Part shown: positions 8,006-16,485 of the stretch, one piece after another
Layout of the letters: the number at the start of each line of letters is the position of its first letter
Position numbering within the stretch: the stretch's first letter is position 1
Assembly (NCBI GenBank): GCA_031406575.1
Contig: JANOHP010000241.1
Coordinates: 1 to 25,919 of the forward strand
Direction: 5' to 3'
Length of the DNA: 25,919 bases
Source of the DNA: Ga0077555 sp031406575
Lineage (GTDB): Bacteria; Pseudomonadota; Alphaproteobacteria; Rhizobiales; Hyphomicrobiaceae
Translations under genes and position numbers: made by a program
The notes under the pieces: generated by a model
The model's input: the letters and a program-made list of their open reading frames with translations, nothing else
The model's database searches: none
What the model was told of the DNA's origin: nothing

Positions 8006-9797
8006 GCCTCGATCTCGATTTGACCCGGCTGCACGCCGTGTATGCCTCGGGCCTGAGCCCTGAACGTGTTGTCGAAGATGTTCACGCCCGCATCGAAGTG
8101 GTCGCCGATCCCGGCATTATCATCGCGCTCGTCGCGTATGCCGATCTCATCGCGGCCTGCCGCGCCCTTCCGCCTTTCGACCCAGTTCTGAACCCTCTCT
8201 GGGGAGTGCCCTTCGCGGTGAAGGACAATATCGACGTTGCGGGAATGCAGACGACAGCTGGCTGTCCAGGCTTTGCCATGACGCCCAGCCGCTCCGCGCG
8301 GGTCGTCGAACGCCTCTCATCGGCAGGCGCCTTGTTGATCGGAAAGGCGAACCTCGATCAATTCGCGACGGGTCTCGTCGGGGTCCGCATGCCGTATCCC
8401 GTGCCGCGCAACGCCATCGGTCCTTCGCTCGTGCCGGGGGCTCGAGTTCGGGCTCAGCCGTCGCCGACGCACAAGGGATCGTCACCTTTGCGCTCGACAC
8501 GGACACCGCAGGATCGGGCCGCGTTCCCGCTGGGCTCAACGATATCTTGGGCCTGAAACCCTCGGTTGGAGCCGTGTCGTGTCGCGGCGTGCTTCCTGCG
8601 TGCCGCACGCTCGATTGCGTGTCGGTGTTTGCCGGCAGCGTCGACGATGCGTGGACGGCTTACGCTGTCATGGCCGGCATGGATGAGGAGGAATCCTACA
8701 CGCGATCGATCACCCTGGGTCGACCCGGCGCCATGCCCTCCGGCCTGCGGGTCGGGGTACCTCGGGAAGTGGACCTTCGGTTCTTTGGCGATGCTGCTGC
8801 GGCCGACGCCTGGCGCGCAGCGGCCTCACTCCTGCGCTCCCTCGCTGTCGGCATCGTCGAGATCGGTATGACACCGTTCTTCGAAACAGCCGCGCTGCTC
8901 TACGAGGGCACCTGGGTCGCCGAGCGATATCAGGCGATCAGAGCGTTCATCGAGAGCCACCCGACTGACCTGCACTCCGTGACGCGTGGCATCATTGAGG
9001 GCGCACGACGCTAGTCGGCTGCAGACGCATTCGCCGGTTCGTATCGATTGCAGGACTTGAAGCGTGCGACGACGCCCGTCTGGGAACGTATCGATACACC
9101 GATGGTGCCGACTGCGCCCCATGCACCGACGCTTGCCGATCTGGCGGCAGAGCCCATCGGCCCGAATTCTGCTTTGGGCCTGTACACCAACTTCGTCAAT
9201 CTGCTCGATCTCGCGGCTCTGGCGGTGCCGGGACCGTGGCGCACCGATCATCGGGCAGCGGGAGTAACCTTCATCGGACCGCGGGAGTGCGATGCGCTGC
9301 TGGCAAGTATCGGGCGCACGTTTCGCAGCGCGTCAGGGGTCGGCATGGGACCCGCGCGCAAGATCTCGGCGCCAATCGCGGCCACCGACACGCCCCTGCC
9401 GCACGACGTCATTGAGCTGACCGTGGTCGGCGCACATTTGTCGGGCTTGGCGCTCAATGGGGAACTCACGACACTGGGGGGCCGCTTCGTGCGTTCGGTC
9501 GCAACGGAGCCCTGCTATCGCCTCTATGCCCTTCCCGGCGGCCCACCCCACCGTCCAGGATTGCTGCGCGTCCCCGACACCGACGGGCTGGCCATCACCG
9601 TCGAGGTCTGGGCTCTCCCGCCAGAGGGGATTGCCCGCTTCGTTTCAAAAATTCCCGCGCCTCTCGGTATCGGCACACTGAAGCTGGCGGACGGCTCGCG
9701 CCCGAAAGGGTTCTTGTGCGAACCCGAAGGCGTGCGAACATCGACAGATATCTCGTCCTTCGGCGGTTAGCGCGCCTACCTTGCCGCAGTCGGTTGA
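8002..9797 (+). pseudogene. atzF: Allophanate hydrolase (AtzF type), frameshift plus two amber codons
   Basis: Amidase-signature enzyme that converts allophanate to ammonia and CO2, about 590 codons. The N-terminal amidase domain has Lys74 (AVKDNID), and GGSSSGSA and TAGSGRVPAG are recoverable. The C-terminal domain (VGAHLSGLALNGEL...RLYALPGGPPHRPGLLRV...GTLKLADG) is the extra module of AtzF/DUR1,2. Three lesions are seen. (a) The G-run 8436-8440 is one G short, shifting VPGG out of frame. (b) TAG at 9012-9014 interrupts GARR*SAADAF, where Phe or Tyr is usual. (c) TAG at 9768-9770 replaces what is probably TGG in SSFGG(W)RAYLAAVG, eight codons before the natural TGA at 9795-9797. Coupled to hpxZ by an ATGA overlap. 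A clear pseudogene unless the stops are recoded. Confidence 0.88.
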
Positions 9798-9867
9798 CGT
9801 CGCCCCACGACGACGGTCGACGAAGCCCTGTGGCCAAATCATCTGCTGACCGAAAGGATCGCGTCCC

Positions 9868-10881
9868 ATGGCCGACTTCGAGACATTCCATCTCGGACCG
9901 CTGACGTTGCAGCGTGGTTTGACACTTCCCAAAGCACATCTCGCCTACAAGACCTATGGCGCGTTGGCCTCCGACAAGTCGAACGTCATTCTTTACCCCA
10001 CTTCTTACGGCGCTCAGCACAGCGACATCGACTGGTTGATCGGTCGCGGCCGAGTACTCGATCCAGATCGCTATTTCATTGTCATTCCCAATCAGCTCGG
10101 GAATGGCCTGTCGACCTCACCGAGCAACCTCGACGAGCCGTTCGGCTTGGGCCGAAACCCGACGTTCACGCACTGGGACAACGTGCATGCGCAGGAACGG
10201 CTGCTTCGCGAGCGGCTCGGCGTCGAGCGACTGGCGCTCGCCTACGGGTGGTCCATGGGCGGCCAGCAGGCACTCCATTGGGGCGCCATCTTCCCCGATC
10301 GCGTCGAGCGCATCTGTGCGACGTGTACGTCGGCCCGCACCAGCCCTCACAACAAGGTCTTTCTCGAAGGCATCCGCGCGACGTTGACGGCCGATCCCGC
10401 ATGGCAGAATGGCCGCTTCACCGAGCGTCCCGTGCGTGGCTTGCGCGCCTTTGCTCGTGTCTATGCCGGGTGGGCCATGAGTCAGGCCTTCTACCGCGAG
10501 CGCATGTGGGAGGGTATCGAATACGCTTCGCTCGAGGATTATCTCGTGCGGGCCTGGGAGGGGAATTATTTGCGCCGCGCGGGCGAGGACCTGTTGTCGA
10601 TGATTGAAACGTGGATGCAATCTGACATCTCGGACAACTCCATCTACAACGGAGATCTGACGAAAGCCCTCGGCTCTATCACGTCGCGGGCGATCATCAT
10701 GCCATCGACAACCGATTTGTATTTCCCGGTCGTCGACAGCGAAATCGAGACCCGTCTCATGCCCAACGCCGAACTGCGTCCGATCCACTCCATATGGGGT
10801 CACCGCGCGGGCAATCCTGTTCAGTGCCCTGAGGATGAGGCCGCACTTCGCAGTGCAGTTCACGATCTTCTGGATCGATAA
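9868..10881 (+). CDS. Alpha/beta hydrolase, homoserine-acetyltransferase-like
   Basis: A 337-residue cytoplasmic alpha/beta-hydrolase of the MetX-like superfamily. Visible triad: Ser129 in GWSMGGQQAL (nucleophile elbow), Asp283 in STTDLYFP, His312 in IWGHRAGNP. The N-terminus (HLGPLTLQRGLTLPKAHLAYKTYG, followed by NVILYPTSYGAQHSD) is typical of the homoserine O-acetyltransferase-like group. True MetX has a GPSMGGMQ elbow and a DGHDAF His motif, so methionine biosynthesis is unlikely and I give no gene symbol. AAAGGA lies 12 nt upstream of the ATG. It follows the broken atzF by 70 bp and probably shared its transcript. In this context it could hydrolyse an amide or ester intermediate of ureide breakdown, which is inference only. 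Confidence 0.8.
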   Translation: MADFETFHLGPLTLQRGLTLPKAHLAYKTYGALASDKSNVILYPTSYGAQHSDIDWLIGRGRVLDPDRYFIVIPNQLGNGLSTSPSNLDEPFGLGRNPTFTHWDNVHAQERLLRERLGVERLALAYGWSMGGQQALHWGAIFPDRVERICATCTSARTSPHNKVFLEGIRATLTADPAWQNGRFTERPVRGLRAFARVYAGWAMSQAFYRERMWEGIEYASLEDYLVRAWEGNYLRRAGEDLLSMIETWMQSDISDNSIYNGDLTKALGSITSRAIIMPSTTDLYFPVVDSEIETRLMPNAELRPIHSIWGHRAGNPVQCPEDEAALRSAVHDLLDR

Positions 10882-11031
10882 CCTCCGACAGCTTCGATCG
10901 ATAGCCCGCGATGAACTCCCCAAATTTGTCCGGCGCGTTCGAACGCGAGGTCATGATCTCGTATTGAAGGCTCTCGTACAGGCTAAGCCCATTCATCAAA
11001 ATGCGAGTAAACCCCTGAAGTCTTCAAACCT

Positions 11032-11048
11032 ACCAGGCTCCTCCTGGT
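11032..11048. terminator. Small hairpin between convergent genes
   Basis: ACCAGG (11032-11037) and CCTGGT (11043-11048) form a 6-bp stem with a 5-nt loop. It sits in the 222-bp stretch between the convergent hydrolase and racemase genes, just after the small palindromic run TGAAGTCTTCA. There is no T-tract. I see no other feature in 10882-11103, except a minus-strand reading frame starting near 10999 that resembles nothing I know. Confidence 0.3.
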
Positions 11049-11103
11049 CAGCTGCTTCGTCGTCGGAGCAAGTATGGTGCGCGATTTCTGCTGCTCGGCG
11101 GTG

Positions 11104-11766
11104 CTAGCCGAGAGTATGACCTGCGATGCGCAGAAGGTGGTGGACGGCAGTGGGGATGGGCTCGATGATCGGAATGGAAAACCGTCGAGCCAAACTGCGC
11201 GCGGCGACGGCGAGCGGGCCGCCCCCGATGACGACGGCTTCGACATTCTGGGCCTGGATCGCGGCTTCCACGGCGGCAGCGAGAGCGCTTTCGAGGACTG
11301 CTGGCGAGGCCGTCAGTGCGATGGGGTCGCCGGGGGTCAGGAAGACACCGGCGTAGCCGGCTGACAGGCCCAACGCTCCGACTTTCGCGTCGATCGCGCG
11401 TACGAGGCCAGGCGTGGTCGTGACGACGGCAAAGCGTCGCCCGTCACGGGCTGCTTCGTGCAGCCCTGCCTCGGCAATGCCGACGACCGGCACGGTCAGG
11501 AGTGCGCGCAGCTCATCGAGGCCTGGGTCACCGAAGGCCGAAATGATGATGCCCTCGCACGCATCCGGAATGGACGATGCCAAGGCGACGACGGCATCCC
11601 GGCTGACGGCCAGGTCCGGCAGCGACGTGATCAGCGGCACGCCGAAGCCTGCGGTCAGGGGCCGTATTTCGATGCCTGGTCCGGCTGCCGCGCGGGCGAT
11701 GTCGGCCATCTGTGCTGTCGTTGCGGCATTCGTGTTGGGATTGATCAGTATGAACTGGCGGGACAT
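11104..11766 (-). CDS. Asp/Glu/hydantoin racemase-fold protein lacking both catalytic Cys
   Basis: A 220-residue protein starting MSRQFILINPNTNAATT, the classic INPNTN opening of the hydantoin/allantoin racemase group. In characterised racemases of this fold, one cysteine lies in an ACFxDPG motif and another in a GCAG motif. Here the positions read SAFGDPGL and GGGPLA, so both cysteines are replaced (Ala and Gly). The overall fold signature (VPVVGIAEAGLHEA, FAVVTTT, IPIIEPIPTAVHHL) is kept. I chose ATG 11766 because GGAGG lies 10 nt upstream and the NPNTN motif follows at once. An in-frame start at 11817 adds unrelated sequence. It is divergent from the hydantoinase gene, a common pairing with racemases. 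The chemistry may differ from racemisation. Confidence 0.82.
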   Translation of the reverse strand: MSRQFILINPNTNAATTAQMADIARAAAGPGIEIRPLTAGFGVPLITSLPDLAVSRDAVVALASSIPDACEGIIISAFGDPGLDELRALLTVPVVGIAEAGLHEAARDGRRFAVVTTTPGLVRAIDAKVGALGLSAGYAGVFLTPGDPIALTASPAVLESALAAAVEAAIQAQNVEAVVIGGGPLAVAARSLARRFSIPIIEPIPTAVHHLLRIAGHTLG

Positions 11767-11878
11767 TGGTTCACTGCCTCCATGACGGCACGAATTGCCC
11801 GAGGATTGGACTACCACTCTCGCCGTGGGTGCGTATCATGGGTCACCCCCATTGCACGCTTCGATGAGAGAGACTGAC
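11767..11878. promoter_or_regulatory. Divergent intergenic region, racemase/hydantoinase
   Basis: 112 bp between two divergent starts must hold promoters for both genes. A small stem, ATGGG-TCACC-CCCAT at 11838-11852, is visible and could be a regulator site. The hydantoinase has a weak GAGAGAG ribosome site and the racemase a strong GGAGG. No convincing -35/-10 pair was found by eye. Confidence 0.4.
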
Positions 11879-13336
11879 ATGGCAGCCTTCGACTTGATCA
11901 TTCGAGGCGGCACGATCGCCACCGCATCGGACACGTTTCACTGCGACATCGGCATCCGCGACGGGCGCATCGTCGCGCTGGGCGAAGACTTGGGGGCCGC
12001 AACCGAGGTTGTCGACGCGACCGGTCGGCTCGTCCTGCCGGGCGGCATCGACAGTCATGTGCATCTGTCGCAGCCGAGCGGACCTGGAATCGTCATGGCC
12101 GACGACTTCGCGAGCGGCACACGATCGGCTGCATTCGGCGGCAATACGCTGGTTATGCCGTTCTGCGTGCAACCCAAGGGGGAGAGCCTGCGCCCGGCCC
12201 TCACGGCGTATCACGCGCTGGCGGAAGGCCAGTGCTATGTCGATGTGAGTTTTCATCTGATCGTCTCTGACCCCACGCCCACCCTCTTGGGCCAGGAGTT
12301 GCCGGCCCTCGTCGATGATGGGTACACCTCCTTCAAGGTGTTCATGACGTATCAGGACTTGGCGCTCTCCGACATGGAGATGCTCGAAGTGTTCTCGGCG
12401 GCGCGCGAGACGGGTGCTCTCGTCATGGTGCATGCGGAAAATTACGACGCCATCCGTTTCCTGACGGATCGCCTGGAGCGTGCGGGCAAAACCGCGCCGC
12501 ACTATCACGCGACATCGCGGCCCATCCCCGTCGAACGGGAAGCGACGCACCGGGCGATCAGCTTGGCGGAGTTGATCGACGTGCCGATCATGGTCGTGCA
12601 CGTCTCCAACGGCGAGGCGATGGAAGAGATCCGGCGCGCGCAATCGCGCGGCCTCAAGGTGATGGGAGAGACGTGTCCGCAATATCTCGTGCTGACGGAG
12701 AAAGACCTCGAAGGCCTCAACATGGAAGGAGCCAAGTACGTCTGCAGTCCACCGCCGCGTGACAAGGTTAGCCAAGAGGCCTGCTGGCGCGGCCTCGAGA
12801 CGGGTATTTTCCAGACCTACTCGTCGGATCACTGTCCCTTTCGCTATGACGATCCTCAGGGCAAGCTCGTGCCGAATGGACGCACGAGTTTCCGGTGGGT
12901 GCCGAACGGTATTCCGGGCGTCGAAACGCGGCTGCCGATACTTTTTTCGGAAGGCGTCGTGAAGGAGCGCATTACGCTCAATCAATTCGTGGCGTTGACC
13001 TCCACGAACCACGCCAAAGTCTATGGCCTCGCGCCGCGCAAGGGCACGATAGCCGTCGGCTCGGACGCTGATATCGCCATTTGGGACCCCAACCGGAAGG
13101 TGCGCATCACGGCTGCTGGACTTCATCAAGGTTCTGACTATACGCCCTACGAGGGGCTCGACGTCGCCGGTTGGCCCGTGACTACCATCGTGCGGGGCGC
13201 CATCGTCGTACGCGATGGGGTACTCGTCGGACAGCGCGCGTACGGGCAGCACATGAAGCGGGCGCGCTCGGACTATGCCCGACCGGCGGGTAATCCTGTC
13301 ACGTCGTTCGTGCCTGCGGGGCAGTGGAACGGTTGA
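11879..13336 (+). CDS. Hydantoinase/dihydropyrimidinase-family cyclic amidohydrolase
   Basis: A 485-residue amidohydrolase of the dihydropyrimidinase/hydantoinase/allantoinase type that opens cyclic amides in the cytoplasm with two metal ions. The metal set is complete: His60 and His62 (GGIDSHVHL), Lys153 to be carboxylated (SFKVFMTY), His185 (VMVHAENYD), His241 (VVHVSNGE), Asp317 (SSDHCPF). The C-terminal composite domain (GTIAVGSDADIAIWDP, HQGSDYTPYEG) is intact. I chose ATG 11879 because MAAFDLIIRGGTI is the usual opening. An in-frame start at 11795 adds sequence unlike the family. Substrate could be a hydantoin, dihydropyrimidine or allantoin. Sequence alone does not decide, and a non-homologous allantoinase (PuuE type) lies next door. 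Confidence 0.87.
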   Translation: MAAFDLIIRGGTIATASDTFHCDIGIRDGRIVALGEDLGAATEVVDATGRLVLPGGIDSHVHLSQPSGPGIVMADDFASGTRSAAFGGNTLVMPFCVQPKGESLRPALTAYHALAEGQCYVDVSFHLIVSDPTPTLLGQELPALVDDGYTSFKVFMTYQDLALSDMEMLEVFSAARETGALVMVHAENYDAIRFLTDRLERAGKTAPHYHATSRPIPVEREATHRAISLAELIDVPIMVVHVSNGEAMEEIRRAQSRGLKVMGETCPQYLVLTEKDLEGLNMEGAKYVCSPPPRDKVSQEACWRGLETGIFQTYSSDHCPFRYDDPQGKLVPNGRTSFRWVPNGIPGVETRLPILFSEGVVKERITLNQFVALTSTNHAKVYGLAPRKGTIAVGSDADIAIWDPNRKVRITAAGLHQGSDYTPYEGLDVAGWPVTTIVRGAIVVRDGVLVGQRAYGQHMKRARSDYARPAGNPVTSFVPAGQWNG

Positions 13337-13339
13337 TCG

Positions 13340-14263
13340 TCACTCATTCAGGCCCTTTCCGGGATAGGGATGCGTCGCGATCCAGTGGCGCGCGATGTCG
13401 ACGCGGCGTGTGATCCAGACATCCTTTTTCTGCATCATGTAGTCGAGCAGGCGCGCTAATGCCACGGCACGCGCGGGGTGCCCGATCAGCCGCATGTGGA
13501 GGCCGACCGACATCATTTTCGGGGTCTTGGCGCCCTCGGCATAGAGCATGTCGAAGCCGTCCTTGACGAATTCGAACCACTGACTCGAAGTGCCGACCCA
13601 GCCCGCAAATTTCCCATCGTTGTGGGTCAACGTGTACGGCACGACCAAGTGCGGCTTGCCGTCGACCGTTTTCCAGAACGGTAGCTCGTCTCCGTAATAA
13701 TCGCTGTCGTAGAGAAAGCCGCCCTCTTCCGCGACCAGTCGGCGGGTGTTGATGCTGGGTCCATAGCGGCAATACCAGCCGAGCGGACGTTCCCCGGTCA
13801 TCTTGGCGATGGCCGCGATGCCTTTGGCGATGTGTTCGCGCTCTTGCGCCTCGGTCAGCTCCCAGTGCTTGATCCAGCGCCAGCCGTGCGAGCACACATC
13901 GAAGCCGGCCTTCTTGATGGCGGCAGACGCGGGTGGATGGCGCTCCAGGGCGAGACCACAACCGAAAATGGTCATCGGCAGGCCGCGCTCCTCGAAGAGG
14001 CGCATCAGCCGCCAGAAGCCTACGCGGCTGCCGTACTCGAACAGGCTTTCGCCCGCCAAGTCGCGCCCCGTGATGCCTTGTCCCAGCCCGTGCGCTTCCG
14101 TCAGCCCGACTTCAGTGTAACCCTCGCCGTCCTGCACGGAGGGCTCCGAGCCCTCCTCGTAGTTCATGACGAAATTGACGGCGATGCGCGCGCCGCCCGG
14201 CCATTTTGGATCGGGTGGGTTGGTTCCGTAACCAATCAGATCGCGATCATACGGTGCGCCCAT
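13340..14263 (-). CDS. puuE: PuuE-type allantoinase (polysaccharide deacetylase fold)
   Basis: A roughly 307-residue protein of the PuuE family, the deacetylase-fold allantoinase that hydrolyses allantoin to allantoate. Motifs in order: DLIGYGTNPPDPKWPGGAR, FVMNYEEGSE, GSRVGFWRLMRLFEERG, FDVCSHGWRWIKH, YCRYGPSINTRRL, YGDELPFW, VPYTLTHND, VGLHMRLIGHPAR. All regions are present, so it looks functional. An ORF extension to 14362 adds basic, unrelated sequence. AGGAG fits best (8 nt) with ATG 14263, while ATG 14269 is only 2 nt from it. Last gene of the importer-allA operon, 23 bp after allA. Convergent with the hydantoinase, with only 3 bp between stops. Confidence 0.87.
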   Translation of the reverse strand: MGAPYDRDLIGYGTNPPDPKWPGGARIAVNFVMNYEEGSEPSVQDGEGYTEVGLTEAHGLGQGITGRDLAGESLFEYGSRVGFWRLMRLFEERGLPMTIFGCGLALERHPPASAAIKKAGFDVCSHGWRWIKHWELTEAQEREHIAKGIAAIAKMTGERPLGWYCRYGPSINTRRLVAEEGGFLYDSDYYGDELPFWKTVDGKPHLVVPYTLTHNDGKFAGWVGTSSQWFEFVKDGFDMLYAEGAKTPKMMSVGLHMRLIGHPARAVALARLLDYMMQKKDVWITRRVDIARHWIATHPYPGKGLNE

Positions 14264-14286
14264 GGACATCACTCCTGTTGCGGGGC

Positions 14287-14769
14287 TCAGGGATTGAGGT
14301 GAACCTGGAACGGCTCGGCGAGCAATACGAACTCTTCGTCGGTTCGACTGCGTTCGAGCCACATGAAAATGGCGAAGCGAATGGGATCACCGATCACACT
14401 CAGCGGATGGTGCCAGACATTCATGCCGTAGGTGACACCCTGGCCCGGCTCGGCGACAAAAGCTTCGACGCGGTTTTCATCGGGTCCATCGTTCGCGGCC
14501 ATGGGCGCAACGATGACGAACCAGCGGCCCGGGTCCATGGGCACGAAGCTCTGCGAGGAGAATTCGTGGCGCTCCATTTGCGTGGCGTGCAGCGGCAGGC
14601 TGGCAATGGGTTTCGCAAGCGAGAATGACAAGCTGGGGGCCGCGGTGGGTCGGCCGTTGGCGAGGCGCTGTTCGATATAGGTGCGGCCGAACTCTCGTGG
14701 GGCCGCCAGAACCTCGCCATAGGGCGCGAAGGCTTCTGCCGTCAGCGGTCGTGCTGTCATGAGCCGCAT
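14287..14769 (-). CDS. allA: Ureidoglycolate lyase (AllA family)
   Basis: A 160-residue cupin-like protein of PF04115. It cleaves ureidoglycolate to glyoxylate and urea, the last step of allantoin degradation. Seen: TARPLTAEAFAPYGEVL at the N-terminus, MERHEFSSQSFVPM, RWFVIVAP, VEAFVAEPGQGVTYGMNVWHHPL and FMWLERSRTDEEFV, all in family order and full length. ATG 14769 is preceded by GAGGAGG. ATG 14760 is an alternative. It lies 9 bp after the second permease gene and before puuE, within one transcription unit, which ties the importer to ureide breakdown. No allantoate-processing enzyme (allantoicase, or AllC plus an aminohydrolase) is in the window. Confidence 0.9.
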   Translation of the reverse strand: MRLMTARPLTAEAFAPYGEVLAAPREFGRTYIEQRLANGRPTAAPSLSFSLAKPIASLPLHATQMERHEFSSQSFVPMDPGRWFVIVAPMAANDGPDENRVEAFVAEPGQGVTYGMNVWHHPLSVIGDPIRFAIFMWLERSRTDEEFVLLAEPFQVHLNP

Positions 14770-14778
14770 GGAGCCTCC

Positions 14779-15600
14779 TCAACCACTGATCCGTTTCGTC
14801 AGACCGACCAACCGGTCGAACACCAGCATGGCGATCAGCACGGCGCCGATCATGACCCCCGAAACGGCAGCCACCCGCACATCGAGTGTGCTCTCCATCA
14901 TCCCCCACATGCGGATCGGCAGCATATCGGTGCGTGCGTTCGACAGGAATAGGGACACGGGCACATTGTCGAGCGAGGCGACGAAGGCGATGAAGGCCCC
15001 GGCGATGACACCCGGCGCGATGATCGGTAGCGTGATCCGGCGGAACGTATAGAAGCGCGATGCCCCCAGGCTGAGGGACCCCTCGAGTAACGCCGGGTCG
15101 AGTTGTGACAAGCTCGCCAACGACGTGCGGAAAATAAACGGTGCGATGACGACCAGATGCCCAATCGTCAAGAGCAGCAATGACGGTCGTTGCCCCAGCA
15201 TCGTGAAGAACATCAGCGTCGCCAAACCGTAGGCGAGCGTCGGCAGAATGAGCGGCGACAGAAAGCCCGCCTCCAAGCCGCGTGCGGTGGGCGATCGGAC
15301 CTTGGAGATCGACAACGCAGCCAGCACTGCGCCGATCGCGGCAAAGAGCGTCGCCGACCCGGCAACCGTCAAGCTGTTCCACGCGGCTTGATGGATGTGC
15401 CGCGAGCGCACGGGATCGAACAGCGCCTCGTACCACTGCATCGACAAGGCCGGCGGCGGGAATTTCAGGGATCGCGATGTCGTGAAGGACGTGAGAAGCA
15501 CGATGAGGACAGGCAGCAGCAGAATGGTGATCGCGACCAGAGCCAGCCCGCCGATGACGAACGCGTAAGACCTGTCGGCTGCCGATTTGCGCGTGGCCAT
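14779..15600 (-). CDS. ABC importer permease, PotC/YdcV-like
   Basis: A 273-residue inner-membrane permease with six predicted helices and the EAA-loop motif EGSLSLGASRFYTFRRITLPIIAPG that docks on the ATPase. The layout is that of the second permease of spermidine/putrescine-type (Pot) importers. I chose ATG 15600 (MATRKSAADRSYAF). In-frame codons further upstream lie within the neighbouring permease gene. The start is 11 bp after the stop of the first permease. Its stop is 9 bp before allA. Substrate not deducible from the permease. Operon context suggests a ureide or polyamine-like nitrogen compound. Confidence 0.88.
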   Translation of the reverse strand: MATRKSAADRSYAFVIGGLALVAITILLLPVLIVLLTSFTTSRSLKFPPPALSMQWYEALFDPVRSRHIHQAAWNSLTVAGSATLFAAIGAVLAALSISKVRSPTARGLEAGFLSPLILPTLAYGLATLMFFTMLGQRPSLLLLTIGHLVVIAPFIFRTSLASLSQLDPALLEGSLSLGASRFYTFRRITLPIIAPGVIAGAFIAFVASLDNVPVSLFLSNARTDMLPIRMWGMMESTLDVRVAAVSGVMIGAVLIAMLVFDRLVGLTKRISG

Positions 15601-15611
15601 GGCCCAAGTCC

Positions 15612-16478
15612 CTATTCCCGACTGATCCACCGACCGATGGCGCCGAGCGCCATGATGCCGGTGAGCACGGATGCGAGCAACATCACCGAAGCGACAGCCG
15701 CCGCCGGCCAATTGAAGATCACCATGGCCTGCTGCCAGATCACCGTCGGCAGATAGACGAGCCGCCCTCCGCCGATGACGGATTGCGAAATGAAAGCCGT
15801 GGTCGCGCTGGCGAATACCAACGTCGCGCCCGCCACCCATCCGGGCAGGCTCAGGGGGAGGAGCACCTTGAAGAGGGTGCGCCACCGCGAGGCTCCAAGC
15901 GCCGTCGACGCCTCGACGAGCGTCGGATCGATCCGCTGCATGACAGCCAGCAAGGGCAGCAGCATCAGCGGCATCTCGATCTGCATGAGGGCGATGACGA
16001 GCCCGATTTCGGTTTGCAGCAGCGATAGCGGTGTCGTTGTCAAGCCGAGCGCCAGCAGGGTCTGATTGATGACGCCCTCACGCGCCAGGATCACGATCCA
16101 CGCGAACGTGCGCACGACGACCGATGTCAACAACGGCAGGATCACGATGAAGAGCAGGGCGCGCCGAACCCGTTCGCCCGATTCATAAAAGATCAGCGCC
16201 AAAGGATAGGCAAAAAGGCTCGTCGCCACGACGGCCGTGAGCCCCAGTCGCAACGTTTTCCAGACGACTTCGACATAGAAGGGATCGCCGAGGAATTTTC
16301 GCCAACTCCCGAGCCCCATTCGGGTGAGTTCGTTGTCTTCGTAGAAACTGATCCAGAGGAGCAGCAACAGCGGCGCCGCGAAAAAGCACAGGTAGATCCC
16401 CCCGAGTGGCGCTGCGAGCGACCACTCGGGACGATCCATTGCGGGCGACGATGGTGATACGGCCGCTGTTGCTGGCAT
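15612..16478 (-). CDS. ABC importer permease, PotB/YdcU-like
   Basis: A 288-residue inner-membrane permease. It has an N-terminal extension of about 20 residues, TM1 (LGGIYLCFFAAPLLLLLWISF), further helices, and the EAA motif EASTALGASRWRTLFKVLLPLSLPG. It forms the pore with the neighbouring PotC-like subunit. ATG 16478 lies 7 bp after the solute-binding protein stop. The ribosome site is weak (AAGTAA), so translation may be coupled to the gene before it. It belongs to the PotB-like family found with family-1 solute-binding proteins. Confidence 0.88.
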   Translation of the reverse strand: MPATAAVSPSSPAMDRPEWSLAAPLGGIYLCFFAAPLLLLLWISFYEDNELTRMGLGSWRKFLGDPFYVEVVWKTLRLGLTAVVATSLFAYPLALIFYESGERVRRALLFIVILPLLTSVVVRTFAWIVILAREGVINQTLLALGLTTTPLSLLQTEIGLVIALMQIEMPLMLLPLLAVMQRIDPTLVEASTALGASRWRTLFKVLLPLSLPGWVAGATLVFASATTAFISQSVIGGGRLVYLPTVIWQQAMVIFNWPAAAVASVMLLASVLTGIMALGAIGRWISRE

Positions 16479-16485
16479 CGATCGG

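Noticed and set aside
11843..13252. 469-residue minus-strand ORF antisense to the hydantoinase
   Set aside because: It is rich in Arg, His and Asp, shows no family motif, and lies entirely opposite a gene with a complete catalytic set. It is a high-GC shadow frame.
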